Below, in pieces: positions 5,155-11,224 of a stretch of DNA of 13,411 nucleotides (positions within the stretch are counted from its first letter, which is position 1; the number at the start of each line of letters is the position of its first letter). Below the pieces are notes generated by a model. The model made no database searches. It was given only the letters and a program-made list of their open reading frames with translations, and had not been told where the DNA came from. The DNA is from DAOQAU01 sp035354275. GTDB taxonomy: Bacteria; Cyanobacteriota; Vampirovibrionia; Gastranaerophilales; Gastranaerophilaceae. A program made the position numbers and the translations under genes. The stretch spans positions 1 to 13,411 of the forward strand of contig DAOQAU010000043.1 of NCBI GenBank assembly GCA_035354275.1. The letters run 5' to 3'.

Positions 5155-5388
5155 ATGTCAAAAGGAAGCGGAATGGGTTCAAAAAGAGATAATTCAAGGT
5201 TTAACAAAGGACTTGGAAGATGCACAGGAAAACACAGTGAACAATGCGGATTGGATTTTGAGCCAAAAGACAAACACACGCACGATAAAAAACACAAACA
5301 CAGCTTTATGGATATGGATTTGCCTAAAAAAGAGGAGAAACACATATACAAAAAGAGTTATAAAGGCTGGGATGAAGAAGCTTTGTAA
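5155..5388 (+). CDS. Small hypothetical protein, lysine- and histidine-rich
   Basis: A 77-residue protein not recognised as a known family. AGGAG at 5142-5146, 8 nt before the ATG, supports the start. The chain is very hydrophilic with many Lys and Asp/Glu. It has two cysteines (C23, C31) and a histidine cluster (H41, H43, H47, H49 within HTHDKKHKH) that could bind a metal. There is no signal peptide or membrane segment, so it is probably cytoplasmic. The glycine-rich start (MSKGSGMGSKRDNSRFNKG) suggests a disordered N-terminus. It is followed 87 bp later by another small same-strand gene with its own ribosome site. An antisense frame overlaps it but lacks a ribosome site. Confidence 0.7.
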   Translation: MSKGSGMGSKRDNSRFNKGLGRCTGKHSEQCGLDFEPKDKHTHDKKHKHSFMDMDLPKKEEKHIYKKSYKGWDEEAL

Positions 5389-5475
5389 AAAACCGTAACA
5401 ATAAAAGGTGTTTAGGGTTTATAAATTTCACTTTATAGTGTATATTAGATAGGCTAGCGGTGAGGTAAAAAAGTT

Positions 5476-5841
5476 ATGAGCATAAATAGTGTTAACCCTG
5501 TTTTTCTAAAGTTTTCAAGTGTACAGGAACAAAGCAGTGCAAAAAGTGTCGAGCAGCCTGAAGTTAAAGAACAGAAGCCTGCAAAAAAAGCTTCTATTTT
5601 GGATAAGTTTGAAACAGGAATTAAAGATGCCGATTATCTGAATGACAAAATACAGCTTCCCAGAACGACTTTTCAGGGGTATCTTGCTTTTATGACAAGT
5701 GCCGCTTTAACGACTTTGGCGTCAATTTTTAAAGGAAAAACAAGAATAGGGTTAAATATTTTATCTGCAAGCACGCTAATGATAGGCTCTTTTTATTTTG
5801 TCAGACCTTATATATTTAAAAAAGATGCCCCGACAAATTAA
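5476..5841 (+). CDS. Small hypothetical membrane protein
   Basis: A 121-residue protein of unknown function. The GAGGT ribosome site is at 5462-5466, 9 nt before the ATG. Residues 1-40 are polar and probably disordered (Ser, Gln, Lys and Pro rich). Residues 66-85 and 91-109 are hydrophobic and separated by the positive loop KGKTR, which suggests a membrane hairpin. The KK near residue 116 follows the second segment, so both ends would face the cytoplasm by the positive-inside rule. A -10-like TATATT at 5441-5446 could be its promoter. It converges with the next gene, with only 15 bp between stops and no clear terminator. Confidence 0.65.
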   Translation: MSINSVNPVFLKFSSVQEQSSAKSVEQPEVKEQKPAKKASILDKFETGIKDADYLNDKIQLPRTTFQGYLAFMTSAALTTLASIFKGKTRIGLNILSASTLMIGSFYFVRPYIFKKDAPTN

Positions 5842-5856
5842 GTTTTAATCAAGAAA

Positions 5857-6210
5857 TTAAGCTTTAAATCCTTGACTTGAAGTCAAAGATTCTTCGGTGA
5901 TAAAGTCATTGCCGGCAGAAAGGCTTTTAAAATCTGCAATTACATTTGTCAGCAAATCGATTTGATTGCTGTTGTCTTGTTCTTCACTGTGGTCTGCAAT
6001 CATTGTCTTGAGTGTTGCAGTCAAATCCGATTTACTTATCCCGCTTTCATACTCAGGGAGTTTAAGTGAACTTACAAGAAAGACATAAATGCTCGATTCT
6101 GCGACCTTTGCAAATTCTTCCGCAGCAACAGTTTGAGTGCTTTTACTTACGCTTTGGCTCTCGACTTGGCTTAATGCTAAATTTGAACTAATCCCTGTTA
6201 TTTGTGTCAT
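5857..6210 (-). CDS. Small hypothetical protein
   Basis: A 117-residue protein with no recognised family. It lacks cysteine and is rich in Ser, Glu and Asp, with likely helices at about 29-50 (AAEEFAKVAESSIYVFLVSSLK) and in the second half. There is no clear signal peptide. The ribosome site is weak: only GGAT about 9 nt before the ATG. The polar Ser/Gln N-terminus is loosely like that of the membrane protein at 5476, which may be coincidence. It lies downstream of the repeat-protein gene at 6307-6840 on the same strand, 96 bp away, and could be cotranscribed with it. Confidence 0.6.
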   Translation of the reverse strand: MTQITGISSNLALSQVESQSVSKSTQTVAAEEFAKVAESSIYVFLVSSLKLPEYESGISKSDLTATLKTMIADHSEEQDNSNQIDLLTNVIADFKSLSAGNDFITEESLTSSQGFKA

Positions 6211-6306
6211 GACAAAAATCCGTTTTTGAAAACAAACCCGATATTTTAATTATATTTTTGTTTAAAAATATGTCAAAATCTTAATAAAATTTAATTTTTG
6301 GGGCGA

Positions 6307-6840
6307 TTATTTTTTATATTGAACAGAGTTACCCTGGCGGGTTGTTGAATTTATAAGAGTGCCTTGCGCATCATAAATTTTTGTTGTATTTCCTTCATAA
6401 ATTGTCCAACCTTGGATTTTGCCCTGTCCGTCGTAATTTGTAACCTTATTGCCGCTTTGCACCGTGGAATTTTTGACATTGCCTTGAGGGTCATAATCAG
6501 TAAAAGTGTTGCCGTCTCTAACCTTTGCCCCTTGAAGTTTGCCTTTGTCATCGTATTTTAAAACCTTGTTTCCGTCATAAACGATTGAACTTTTAACATT
6601 ACCTTGCCCGTCATAGTTAGTGATTTTATTTCCGTCTCGTACGGTAGAACTTTGAAGATTACCGTCTGCATCGTAATTTAAAATTTTATTTCCGTCATAT
6701 ACGGTAGAGCCCTGAAGGTTGCCATTATCGTCGTAATAAAGTCTTTTGTTACCGTCATAAACTACAGAACCTTGATTATCAGCAAAACATTGAACGCAAA
6801 GCGAGCCAAAAACGATTAAAAAGAGTAATAATTTTTTCAT
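6307..6840 (-). CDS. Secreted protein made of eight 20-residue repeats
   Basis: A 177-residue protein with a signal peptide (MKKLLLFLIVFGSLCVQCFA, cleavage likely after residue 20). The rest is seven full repeats and one partial repeat of 20 residues with the pattern xSTVxDGNKxxxYDxxGNLQ, so the DNA has a 60-bp period. The alternating hydrophobic/turn pattern with a conserved YD and GN suggests paired beta strands, loosely like YD/RHS or MORN_2 repeats; none is a firm match. The ribosome site AAGGTG lies 8 nt before the ATG. The ragged C-terminal partial repeat (NSTTRQGNSVQYKK) is a natural end, not a truncation. The protein would be periplasmic or exported; the role is unknown. Repeat number may vary between strains through recombination. 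Confidence 0.8.
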   Translation of the reverse strand: MKKLLLFLIVFGSLCVQCFADNQGSVVYDGNKRLYYDDNGNLQGSTVYDGNKILNYDADGNLQSSTVRDGNKITNYDGQGNVKSSIVYDGNKVLKYDDKGKLQGAKVRDGNTFTDYDPQGNVKNSTVQSGNKVTNYDGQGKIQGWTIYEGNTTKIYDAQGTLINSTTRQGNSVQYKK

Positions 6841-6963
6841 ATTTTCTACACCTTAACTGAAAAAATCCGATTATGCTTCTAATTTCATTATAAACACAAT
6901 TGAATTTCTTGTCGAGGATTTAATAAATAAAGTGGGGACAATGCCTACCGGCTTTATTGAAGT

Positions 6964-6976
6964 TGTCATTGCGAGG
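6964..6976 (+). repeat. Partial copy of the GTCATTGCGAG dispersed repeat
   Basis: TGTCATTGCGAGG is the left end of the repeat that appears more fully at 7013-7045 and 7428-7483. The right half (GAAGCAATC) is missing here. Confidence 0.6.
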
Positions 6977-7012
6977 GGGTAAATGATTTAGCTTATTTTT
7001 GAAGTCTTTTGC

Positions 7013-7073
7013 GTCATTGCGAGGAGCAACGCGACGAAGCAATCCAAAAAACCGCGTGGGCAAGTATGCCCAC
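7013..7073 (+). repeat. Dispersed repeat GTCATTGCGAG...GAAGCAATCC with an attached hairpin
   Basis: GTCATTGCGAGGAGC runs into CGACGAAGCAATCC (7013-7045). Its ends are imperfectly complementary, as ATTGC pairs with GCAAT. It is followed by a 7-bp-stem hairpin (7056-7062 with 7067-7073, AGTA loop). Repeats with this core occur between genes in many unrelated bacteria and can be misread as genes. Confidence 0.75.
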
Positions 7074-7095
7074 CTTACTTGTTGAACCCGTTGAC

Positions 7096-7137
7096 ATAAA
7101 TAAAAAGGACTATCTTTCGATAGTCCTTTTTATTTAT
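7096..7137. terminator. Strong bidirectional terminator beside the tRNA-His fragment
   Basis: A perfect 19-bp stem (7096-7114 with 7119-7137, TTTC loop) has the core AAAAAGGACTATC. It lies directly after the duplicated tRNA-His 3' end on the minus strand, mirroring the arrangement of the intact tRNA and its terminator. It may be the tRNA's original terminator. Confidence 0.9.
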
Positions 7138-7155
7138 GGGGCGAGTGATGGGGTT
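7136..7155 (-). pseudogene. Duplicate of the tRNA-His 3' end (tRNA remnant or att-like site)
   Basis: These 20 bases match 7342-7361 exactly. They cover the CCA, C73, 3' acceptor strand and the 3' half of the T arm of tRNA-His. The match ends inside the T loop, and nothing tRNA-like follows. Duplicated tRNA 3' ends are the usual footprint of integrative elements that use a tRNA gene as attachment site. Confidence 0.7.
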
Positions 7156-7251
7156 GTCTTGGATTATTGGCAGTTCGCAAAAGCGTGGTTTTGCTCACAA
7201 GGACGTGCTGGGGTCGTTTCACTCCCACGGCGCACTTGCCAAAATCCGCTC

Positions 7252-7284
7252 GAACCCAAACAAAACTTCGTTTTGTTTGGGTTC
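7252..7284. repeat. 15-bp-stem inverted repeat between the two tRNA-His 3' ends
   Basis: GAACCCAAACAAAAC (7252-7266) pairs perfectly with 7270-7284 around a TTC loop. No T tract follows on either strand, so it is unlikely to be a terminator. It lies inside the 206-bp segment bounded by the tRNA-His direct repeat. Confidence 0.8.
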
Positions 7285-7304
7285 TCACCTAATACTTACA
7301 CCTA

Positions 7305-7343
7305 ATTAAAAAGAACTTCCAAAATATGGAAGTTCTTTTTAAT
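7305..7343. terminator. Terminator of tRNA-His
   Basis: A perfect 16-bp stem (7305-7320 with 7328-7343, 7-nt loop) with A and T runs at its base. On the minus strand it starts right at the tRNA CCA end, so the tRNA precursor would have almost no 3' trailer before the hairpin. Confidence 0.88.
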
Positions 7344-7419
7344 GGGGCGAGTGATGGGGTTCGAACCCACGTATATCGGAACCACAATCCGAGGTCTTAA
7401 CCACTTGACGACACTCGCC
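7343..7419 (-). tRNA. tRNA-His (anticodon GTG)
   Basis: Charges histidine. On the minus strand the anticodon stem TCGGA/TCCGA encloses the 7-nt loop TTGTGGT, giving anticodon GTG. The acceptor GCGAGTG/CACTCGC pairs fully. An extra 5' G (position 7419) faces C73, the histidine-specific G-1:C73 pair. CCA is encoded (7345-7343). The T arm GTGGG-TTCGAAC-CCCAT is normal with one G-U pair. Length is 77 nt with G-1 and CCA. Upstream is a dispersed repeat and no clear promoter is seen. A 20-bp copy of its 3' end lies at 7136-7155. Confidence 0.96.
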
Positions 7420-7427
7420 ATATTTAC

Positions 7428-7483
7428 GTCATTGCGAGACTTTTATCTTCGACTGAGCTAAAAGCTTCCACCGAAGCAATCTC
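7428..7483 (+). repeat. Divergent copy of the GTCATTGCGAG repeat
   Basis: It begins GTCATTGCGAGAC and ends CCGAAGCAATCTC, matching the two ends of the copy at 7013-7045. The middle (CTTTTATCTTCGACTGAGC then TAAAAG) differs and has its own inverted repeat. It lies immediately upstream of tRNA-His and next to the scaffold gap. Confidence 0.65.
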
Positions 7484-7503
7484 ATTCATATTTTACTACA
7501 AAC

Positions 7504-7536
7504 AAAGCGGCTGTCAAAGATTTTGACAGCCGCTTT
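7504..7536. terminator. Bidirectional terminator (left copy, at gap edge)
   Basis: A perfect 15-bp stem (7504-7518 with 7522-7536, GAT loop) with core AAAGCGGCTGTC. It belongs to the 55-bp sequence repeated on the other side of the N gap, so it is probably the same locus as 7659-7691. Confidence 0.85.
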
Positions 7537-7636
7537 NNNNNNNNNNNNNNNNNNNNNNNNNNNNNNNNNNNNNNNNNNNNNNNNNNNNNNNNNNNNNNNN
7601 NNNNNNNNNNNNNNNNNNNNNNNNNNNNNNNNNNNN
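7537..7636. other. Scaffold gap of exactly 100 Ns
   Basis: The sequence is unknown here. The 55 bases before it (7482-7536) are identical to the 55 bases after it (7637-7691). An overlap of that kind, right at both contig ends, is what an assembler leaves when contigs share a k-mer, so the gap is probably not real missing DNA. Confidence 0.95.
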
Positions 7637-7658
7637 TCATTCATATTTTACTACAAAC

Positions 7659-7691
7659 AAAGCGGCTGTCAAAGATTTTGACAGCCGCTTT
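7659..7691. terminator. Bidirectional terminator downstream of rpaB (right copy)
   Basis: The same 15-bp-stem hairpin as at 7504-7536. On the minus strand it lies 96 bp past the rpaB stop and is likely the rpaB terminator. It is followed on plus by TTTTATATTT. Confidence 0.85.
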
Positions 7692-7724
7692 TATATTTAC
7701 TTAATTCTCACAATGTTAGATTTT

Positions 7725-7753
7725 GAGATCCTGAATCAAGTTCAGGATGACGT
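7725..7753. repeat. Short dispersed repeat of the TTCAGGATGACG type
   Basis: ATCCTGAA (7728-7735) pairs with TTCAGGAT (7741-7748) around a 5-nt loop, followed by GACGT. This is a second repeat family, distinct from GTCATTGCGAG. Sequences with this core are scattered between genes in many bacterial genomes. Confidence 0.6.
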
Positions 7754-7786
7754 ATTTGTAAGGTTCGTTCCTCACCGACAATTACG

Positions 7787-8536
7787 TCAATTTATTCTTT
7801 GAAACATATATCCTATCCCGCGTGCGGTTAGGATTAATTCAGGGTTTGCAGGGTCAGTTTCCAACTTTGAACGCAATCTTGAAATATGTACATCAACAAC
7901 TCTTGTGTCAATTCTGTGATCAGGCGGATATGCCCAAACGTGCTGTAATATCTCGTTTCTTGAATATGCTTGACCTGAATTGTTTACCAACAATTCCAAC
8001 AAGCTGAATTCCATTCCTGTAAGACGAATTCTTTCGTTTTTTCTGAAAACTTGACGTCTTGCAGTATCAATTTTGATATTTCCTGTTGTAATCACATTTT
8101 TTGTGATTTTGCCTGTAGGAACAACGGCTTCGCGGCTACTTGTTCTTCTCAATACAGCTTTAACCCTTGCTTCCAATTCTTTTGGGCTGAAAGGTTTGAT
8201 AACATAGTCATCTGCACCTAATTCAAGTCCTGTAATTCTTTCGGAAACATCTCCCAATGCGGTTAAAATAATGATAGGAACATCAGAAGTTCTTCTGATT
8301 TCTCTTGTAACCCCGTATCCGTCCATTTTTGGCATCATTACGTCCAATACCACTAAATCGGGATTAGTTTTGTTAAATACATTTACGGCTTCTTCACCAT
8401 CTTCTGCTACAACGACATCGTAGCCAACCATTTTCAAACGTGTTTCTAAAATTCTTCTGATACTTGCTTCGTCATCTGCTACCAAAACTTTTTGACGAGC
8501 ATCTGTTTCACTTTGCATTTCAGCATTTTCTGTCAT
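7787..8536 (-). CDS. rpaB: RpaB-like OmpR-family response regulator
   Basis: A 249-residue DNA-binding response regulator. The receiver domain (about 16-130) has the acidic pair D21/D22, phospho-acceptor D65 in VVLDVMMPKMDG, T92 and K114 (YVIKPFSPKEL). The OmpR/PhoB winged helix spans 145-247 with RLTGMEFSLLELL and VVDVHISRLRSKLE. The end RGIGYMFQRIN is the RpaB (Ycf27) signature; in Cyanobacteria RpaB pairs with the kinase NblS/Hik33 and controls stress and photosynthesis genes. Here targets must differ, since photosynthesis is not expected in this lineage. AAGGAT 9 nt before the ATG supports the start. No kinase gene is in the window. The TGA stop abuts a short repeat, and a terminator follows about 100 bp on. 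Confidence 0.93.
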   Translation of the reverse strand: MTENAEMQSETDARQKVLVADDEASIRRILETRLKMVGYDVVVAEDGEEAVNVFNKTNPDLVVLDVMMPKMDGYGVTREIRRTSDVPIIILTALGDVSERITGLELGADDYVIKPFSPKELEARVKAVLRRTSSREAVVPTGKITKNVITTGNIKIDTARRQVFRKNERIRLTGMEFSLLELLVNNSGQAYSRNEILQHVWAYPPDHRIDTRVVDVHISRLRSKLETDPANPELILTARGIGYMFQRIN

Positions 8537-8585
8537 AGTCGTAATCCTTAAAATTTATGTGCTACCAGTTCTTAATTATTTACAT

Positions 8586-8614
8586 AAATAAATATTATTA
8601 CAAAATATTTATTT
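8586..8614. promoter_or_regulatory. AT-only inverted repeat in the rpaB upstream region
   Basis: AAATAAATATT (8586-8596) pairs with AATATTTATTT (8604-8614) around 7 nt. It sits in the 191-bp space between the recG stop and the rpaB start. It might be a regulatory site, but pure AT stems are common by chance in this DNA. Confidence 0.25.
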
Positions 8615-8727
8615 TTTTAAATTTTCTTTAATAAATATAAACTTATCTTAATTTAATTAACAAAAAATTGCAAGCACTTTTTTAAAAAAAATATTATCAA
8701 TTTTATAAAACAGTATTAAAGCCTTTA

Positions 8728-11205
8728 TCAGCCAGCGTTTATCAAATCAAAATCATTCATAAGATTTAACTCTAAAGAATCCCTAAATGCTGATATTTTG
8801 TCAAGCTTGTAACATTTTACAAAATTAATCGCTTCTCCTCTGGCAAGCTCCAAAATTTTGGCATCTCTGATTAAATCAGCTACAATTAAATCAGGAAGTC
8901 CGCTTTGTCTTGTTCCTAAAAATTCACCCGGACCTCTTATCAGCAAATCTTGTTCTGCAATTACAAAACCGTCATTTGTTTGAGTTAAAATTTTAAGTCT
9001 GTCAAGCGTTTCAGCCGACCTTGAGGATGTCGAAAGTATGCAATATGACTGTAGGTCGCTTCTTCCGACCCTGCCTCTGAGCTGATGCAACTGTGAAAGC
9101 CCGAATCTTTCTGCGTTTTCAATAAGCATTACCGTTGCGTTTGGCACATCAACACCTACCTCAACAACGGTTGTAGAGACCAAAATGTCATATTTTTTCT
9201 TCTTAAAATCTGCCATAACTTTTTCTTTTTCATTGTTTTTGAGTTTTCCGTGTAAAAGTCCGATTTTGTATTGCGGAAAAATTTCATTCTGAAATTTTTC
9301 CGCTTCAATCGTCGCCGCCTTAGCAGAAAGCGTTTCACTCTCATCAATCAAGGGGTAAACCACATATGCCTGTCTTCCGGCTTCAACTTCTCTTTGAATA
9401 ACTCTATATGCTTCTTTTTGCCCCGCCGCAGAGCTTATAAGTGCTGTTTTAATAGGCTTTCTGCCTTTGGGAAGCTCATCAATAACCGTCAAATCTAAAT
9501 CACCATGAACGGTAAGGGCAAGTGTTCTTGGAATGGGCGTTGCAGTCATTGTAAGCATTTGCGGACTTTGCGCTTTATTTTTAAGCAACATCCTTTGCTT
9601 AACCCCAAATCTGTGCTGTTCGTCGATTACAATTGCCCCCAAATTAGCAAATTCAATGTTTTCCTGAATAAGTGCGTGAGTTCCCACTGCGATATGGGTT
9701 TGGGAATTTCTCAAATCTTTTTCGATTTTTGCACGGATTTTTTTTGAATTGCTTCCCAAAAACATTCCCACAGATAGTCCCATCGGGGTAAGCCATTCCA
9801 CAAGATTGTTGTAATGCTGCTGTGCTAAAATCTCGGTCGGTGCCATAATCGCACCTTGGTAGCCGTTTTCTACCGCGGCAAGAAGCATTATCGTAGCAAC
9901 AACTGTTTTTCCGCTGCCCACATCGCCCTGTAGAAGTCTTTGCATAGGCTCTTTGGAATTCAAATCCTTCAAAATGTCGTTAATTGCGTGTTTTTGAGCA
10001 CTTGTCAATTCAAACGGAAGGCTCTCGACAAACTTTTTGGTTAAGCCTTTATCATTTACGCCAAGAGGTACGGCGGTGTTGTTTTTGCGATTTTCTTCCC
10101 TAAGGTATGCAAGCTTAAGCTGGATTAAAAACAGCTCTTCAAAGACCAGCGAAAACCTTGCCTGTTCAAGTTCTTCCATAGATTTGGGGAAATGCATCTG
10201 CTCAACGGCATCTGCTTTGTTCATAATATTATATTTTTCTCTTAAGAAATCGGGTAAAACGTTTTTTATCACAGGTTTATAAGTTTCAATCGCGTTAAAA
10301 ATCGCCCGCCTTAAAGTTTTTATACTAATCCCCTCGTTAAGCGGGTAAATGGGTACAATTCGTCCCAAATTCAGATTAGAATTGCCTTGTTCAAGAAAAT
10401 CTCCGCTCATAATAGAATATTGGGGTTTGTCAAGAGTGGGTCTTCCATCAAAAGAATTAATTTTAACCGTTCCCGAGGCCATAAAGCCTGCTCCGACCGG
10501 AAACTGTGATTTATACCTTTCAAGCAGTCTGCGGTTGGTTTTTGCATAAAAGAAGTTAAGTTCCAGGCTTGCGCTTTCGTCATTAATTTTGACTTTCAAA
10601 ACGCTCAAATTATTTTTTGTCACAAATGCCTGAACTGATTTAATGTAGCCAAAAATTGTTGTATTAGTGCCTTGCTTCAGATTTTTAATCAAAGTTCTGT
10701 TTGAATAATCAATATGTCTGCGCGGGAAGTAAAAAAGCAAATCCGCAGCGGTATAAATACCCAATTTATGCATAGCGTAGCCGACTTTCGGACCGACACC
10801 TTTTACATAAATCACATCGACATCTGCAGGGTTTTTAATTTCTTCAGCACTTTTTGTTGCGGCTTTTGGCGGCTCTAATTCAGCTTTAATAACATTTATA
10901 AGCCTTTTTATCGCTTTTTTTCTTACATTAAAAGAGTCTGTGGAATACTGGTCAAAAGTTTCCATTAAAATCTTCCATTTCGGGTGGTTTTTAGATTTTT
11001 TGTATTCGCTGAAAATTTCGCCTTTGATAAATTTTGCAAAGGTTTTGTTTTTGCCCCTGACATTGATATATTGATGCTTAATTTCAATATCAATAGCTTG
11101 TTTTATCTGCTCTAAATTTTCAAACAATTTACCCTTAACCCTGTCTTCGCCAACCCTTACCTCTCTCGAAACATTCACCGAATGTTTCGTTCGGCAGAGT
11201 CTCAA
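8728..11205 (-). CDS. recG: ATP-dependent DNA helicase RecG
   Basis: Remodels stalled replication forks and branch-migrates recombination intermediates. Up to 825 residues: N-terminal extension (about 27-115, with EIKHQYINVRGKNKTFAKFIKGE) like that of cyanobacterial RecG, helix-hairpin-helix-like YVKGVGPKVGYAMHKLGI (133-150), an OB-fold wedge (about 183-265), then helicase motifs: GDVGSGKT (427-434), DEQH (528-531), TATPIPRT (554-561), TTVVEVGVDVPNAT (678-691) and QLRGRVGR (708-715). The open frame begins at a TTG (11205) without a ribosome site, inside a small palindromic element, so the first 26 residues are doubtful. The TTG at 11127, preceded by AAGGG, is a better start. The ORF6N gene lies just upstream on the same strand. 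No terminator is seen before rpaB. Confidence 0.94.
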   Translation of the reverse strand: MRLCRTKHSVNVSREVRVGEDRVKGKLFENLEQIKQAIDIEIKHQYINVRGKNKTFAKFIKGEIFSEYKKSKNHPKWKILMETFDQYSTDSFNVRKKAIKRLINVIKAELEPPKAATKSAEEIKNPADVDVIYVKGVGPKVGYAMHKLGIYTAADLLFYFPRRHIDYSNRTLIKNLKQGTNTTIFGYIKSVQAFVTKNNLSVLKVKINDESASLELNFFYAKTNRRLLERYKSQFPVGAGFMASGTVKINSFDGRPTLDKPQYSIMSGDFLEQGNSNLNLGRIVPIYPLNEGISIKTLRRAIFNAIETYKPVIKNVLPDFLREKYNIMNKADAVEQMHFPKSMEELEQARFSLVFEELFLIQLKLAYLREENRKNNTAVPLGVNDKGLTKKFVESLPFELTSAQKHAINDILKDLNSKEPMQRLLQGDVGSGKTVVATIMLLAAVENGYQGAIMAPTEILAQQHYNNLVEWLTPMGLSVGMFLGSNSKKIRAKIEKDLRNSQTHIAVGTHALIQENIEFANLGAIVIDEQHRFGVKQRMLLKNKAQSPQMLTMTATPIPRTLALTVHGDLDLTVIDELPKGRKPIKTALISSAAGQKEAYRVIQREVEAGRQAYVVYPLIDESETLSAKAATIEAEKFQNEIFPQYKIGLLHGKLKNNEKEKVMADFKKKKYDILVSTTVVEVGVDVPNATVMLIENAERFGLSQLHQLRGRVGRSDLQSYCILSTSSRSAETLDRLKILTQTNDGFVIAEQDLLIRGPGEFLGTRQSGLPDLIVADLIRDAKILELARGEAINFVKCYKLDKISAFRDSLELNLMNDFDLINAG

Positions 11206-11217
11206 GGGGCGAGGTAA
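11157..11217. repeat. MITE-like palindromic element at the 5' end of recG
   Basis: About 61 bp bounded by inverted ends (TTACCTC 11157-11163 and GAGGTAA 11211-11217). The centre is a hairpin with a 10-bp stem (CGAAACATTC 11167-11176 with 11180-11189, ACC loop). It spans the space between the ORF6N stop and recG, and supplies the doubtful first residues of the recG frame. No transposase is present, so any movement would have been helped in trans. Confidence 0.55.
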
Positions 11218-11224
11218 TAATATA

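Larger units (their letters stand above)
6841..7342. other. Gene-free, repeat-rich stretch next to tRNA-His
   Basis: This 500-bp stretch holds no credible gene. It contains two copies of the GTCATTGCGAG repeat, a small hairpin, a 19-bp-stem terminator, a duplicated tRNA-His 3' end, a 15-bp-stem hairpin, and the tRNA-His terminator. The frame at 7009-7305 crosses all of these elements and has no ribosome site, so it is not called. The segment 7020-7300 is visibly richer in GC than the surroundings, which suggests imported or element-derived DNA. Confidence 0.8.

Noticed and set aside
5136..5351. A cysteine-rich minus-strand frame antisense to the gene at 5155
   Set aside because: The plus-strand gene has a clear AGGAG site and normal composition; the antisense frame has neither.
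5857..5890. Terminator between the convergent genes at 5841 and 5857
   Set aside because: Only a 6-bp TTGACT/AGTCAA stem with no T tract, and it lies within the end of the minus-strand gene.
7009..7305. A 98-codon open frame on plus through the repeat region
   Set aside because: It crosses a dispersed repeat, a terminator, the tRNA fragment and a hairpin, and has no ribosome site or protein-like pattern.
8579..8604. HLR1-like half-sites (TTTACATA and ATTACAAA) upstream of rpaB, suggesting self-regulation by RpaB
   Set aside because: Known HLR1 sites are direct repeats with a 10-bp period; these are 18 bp apart and the DNA is very AT-rich, so chance is likely.
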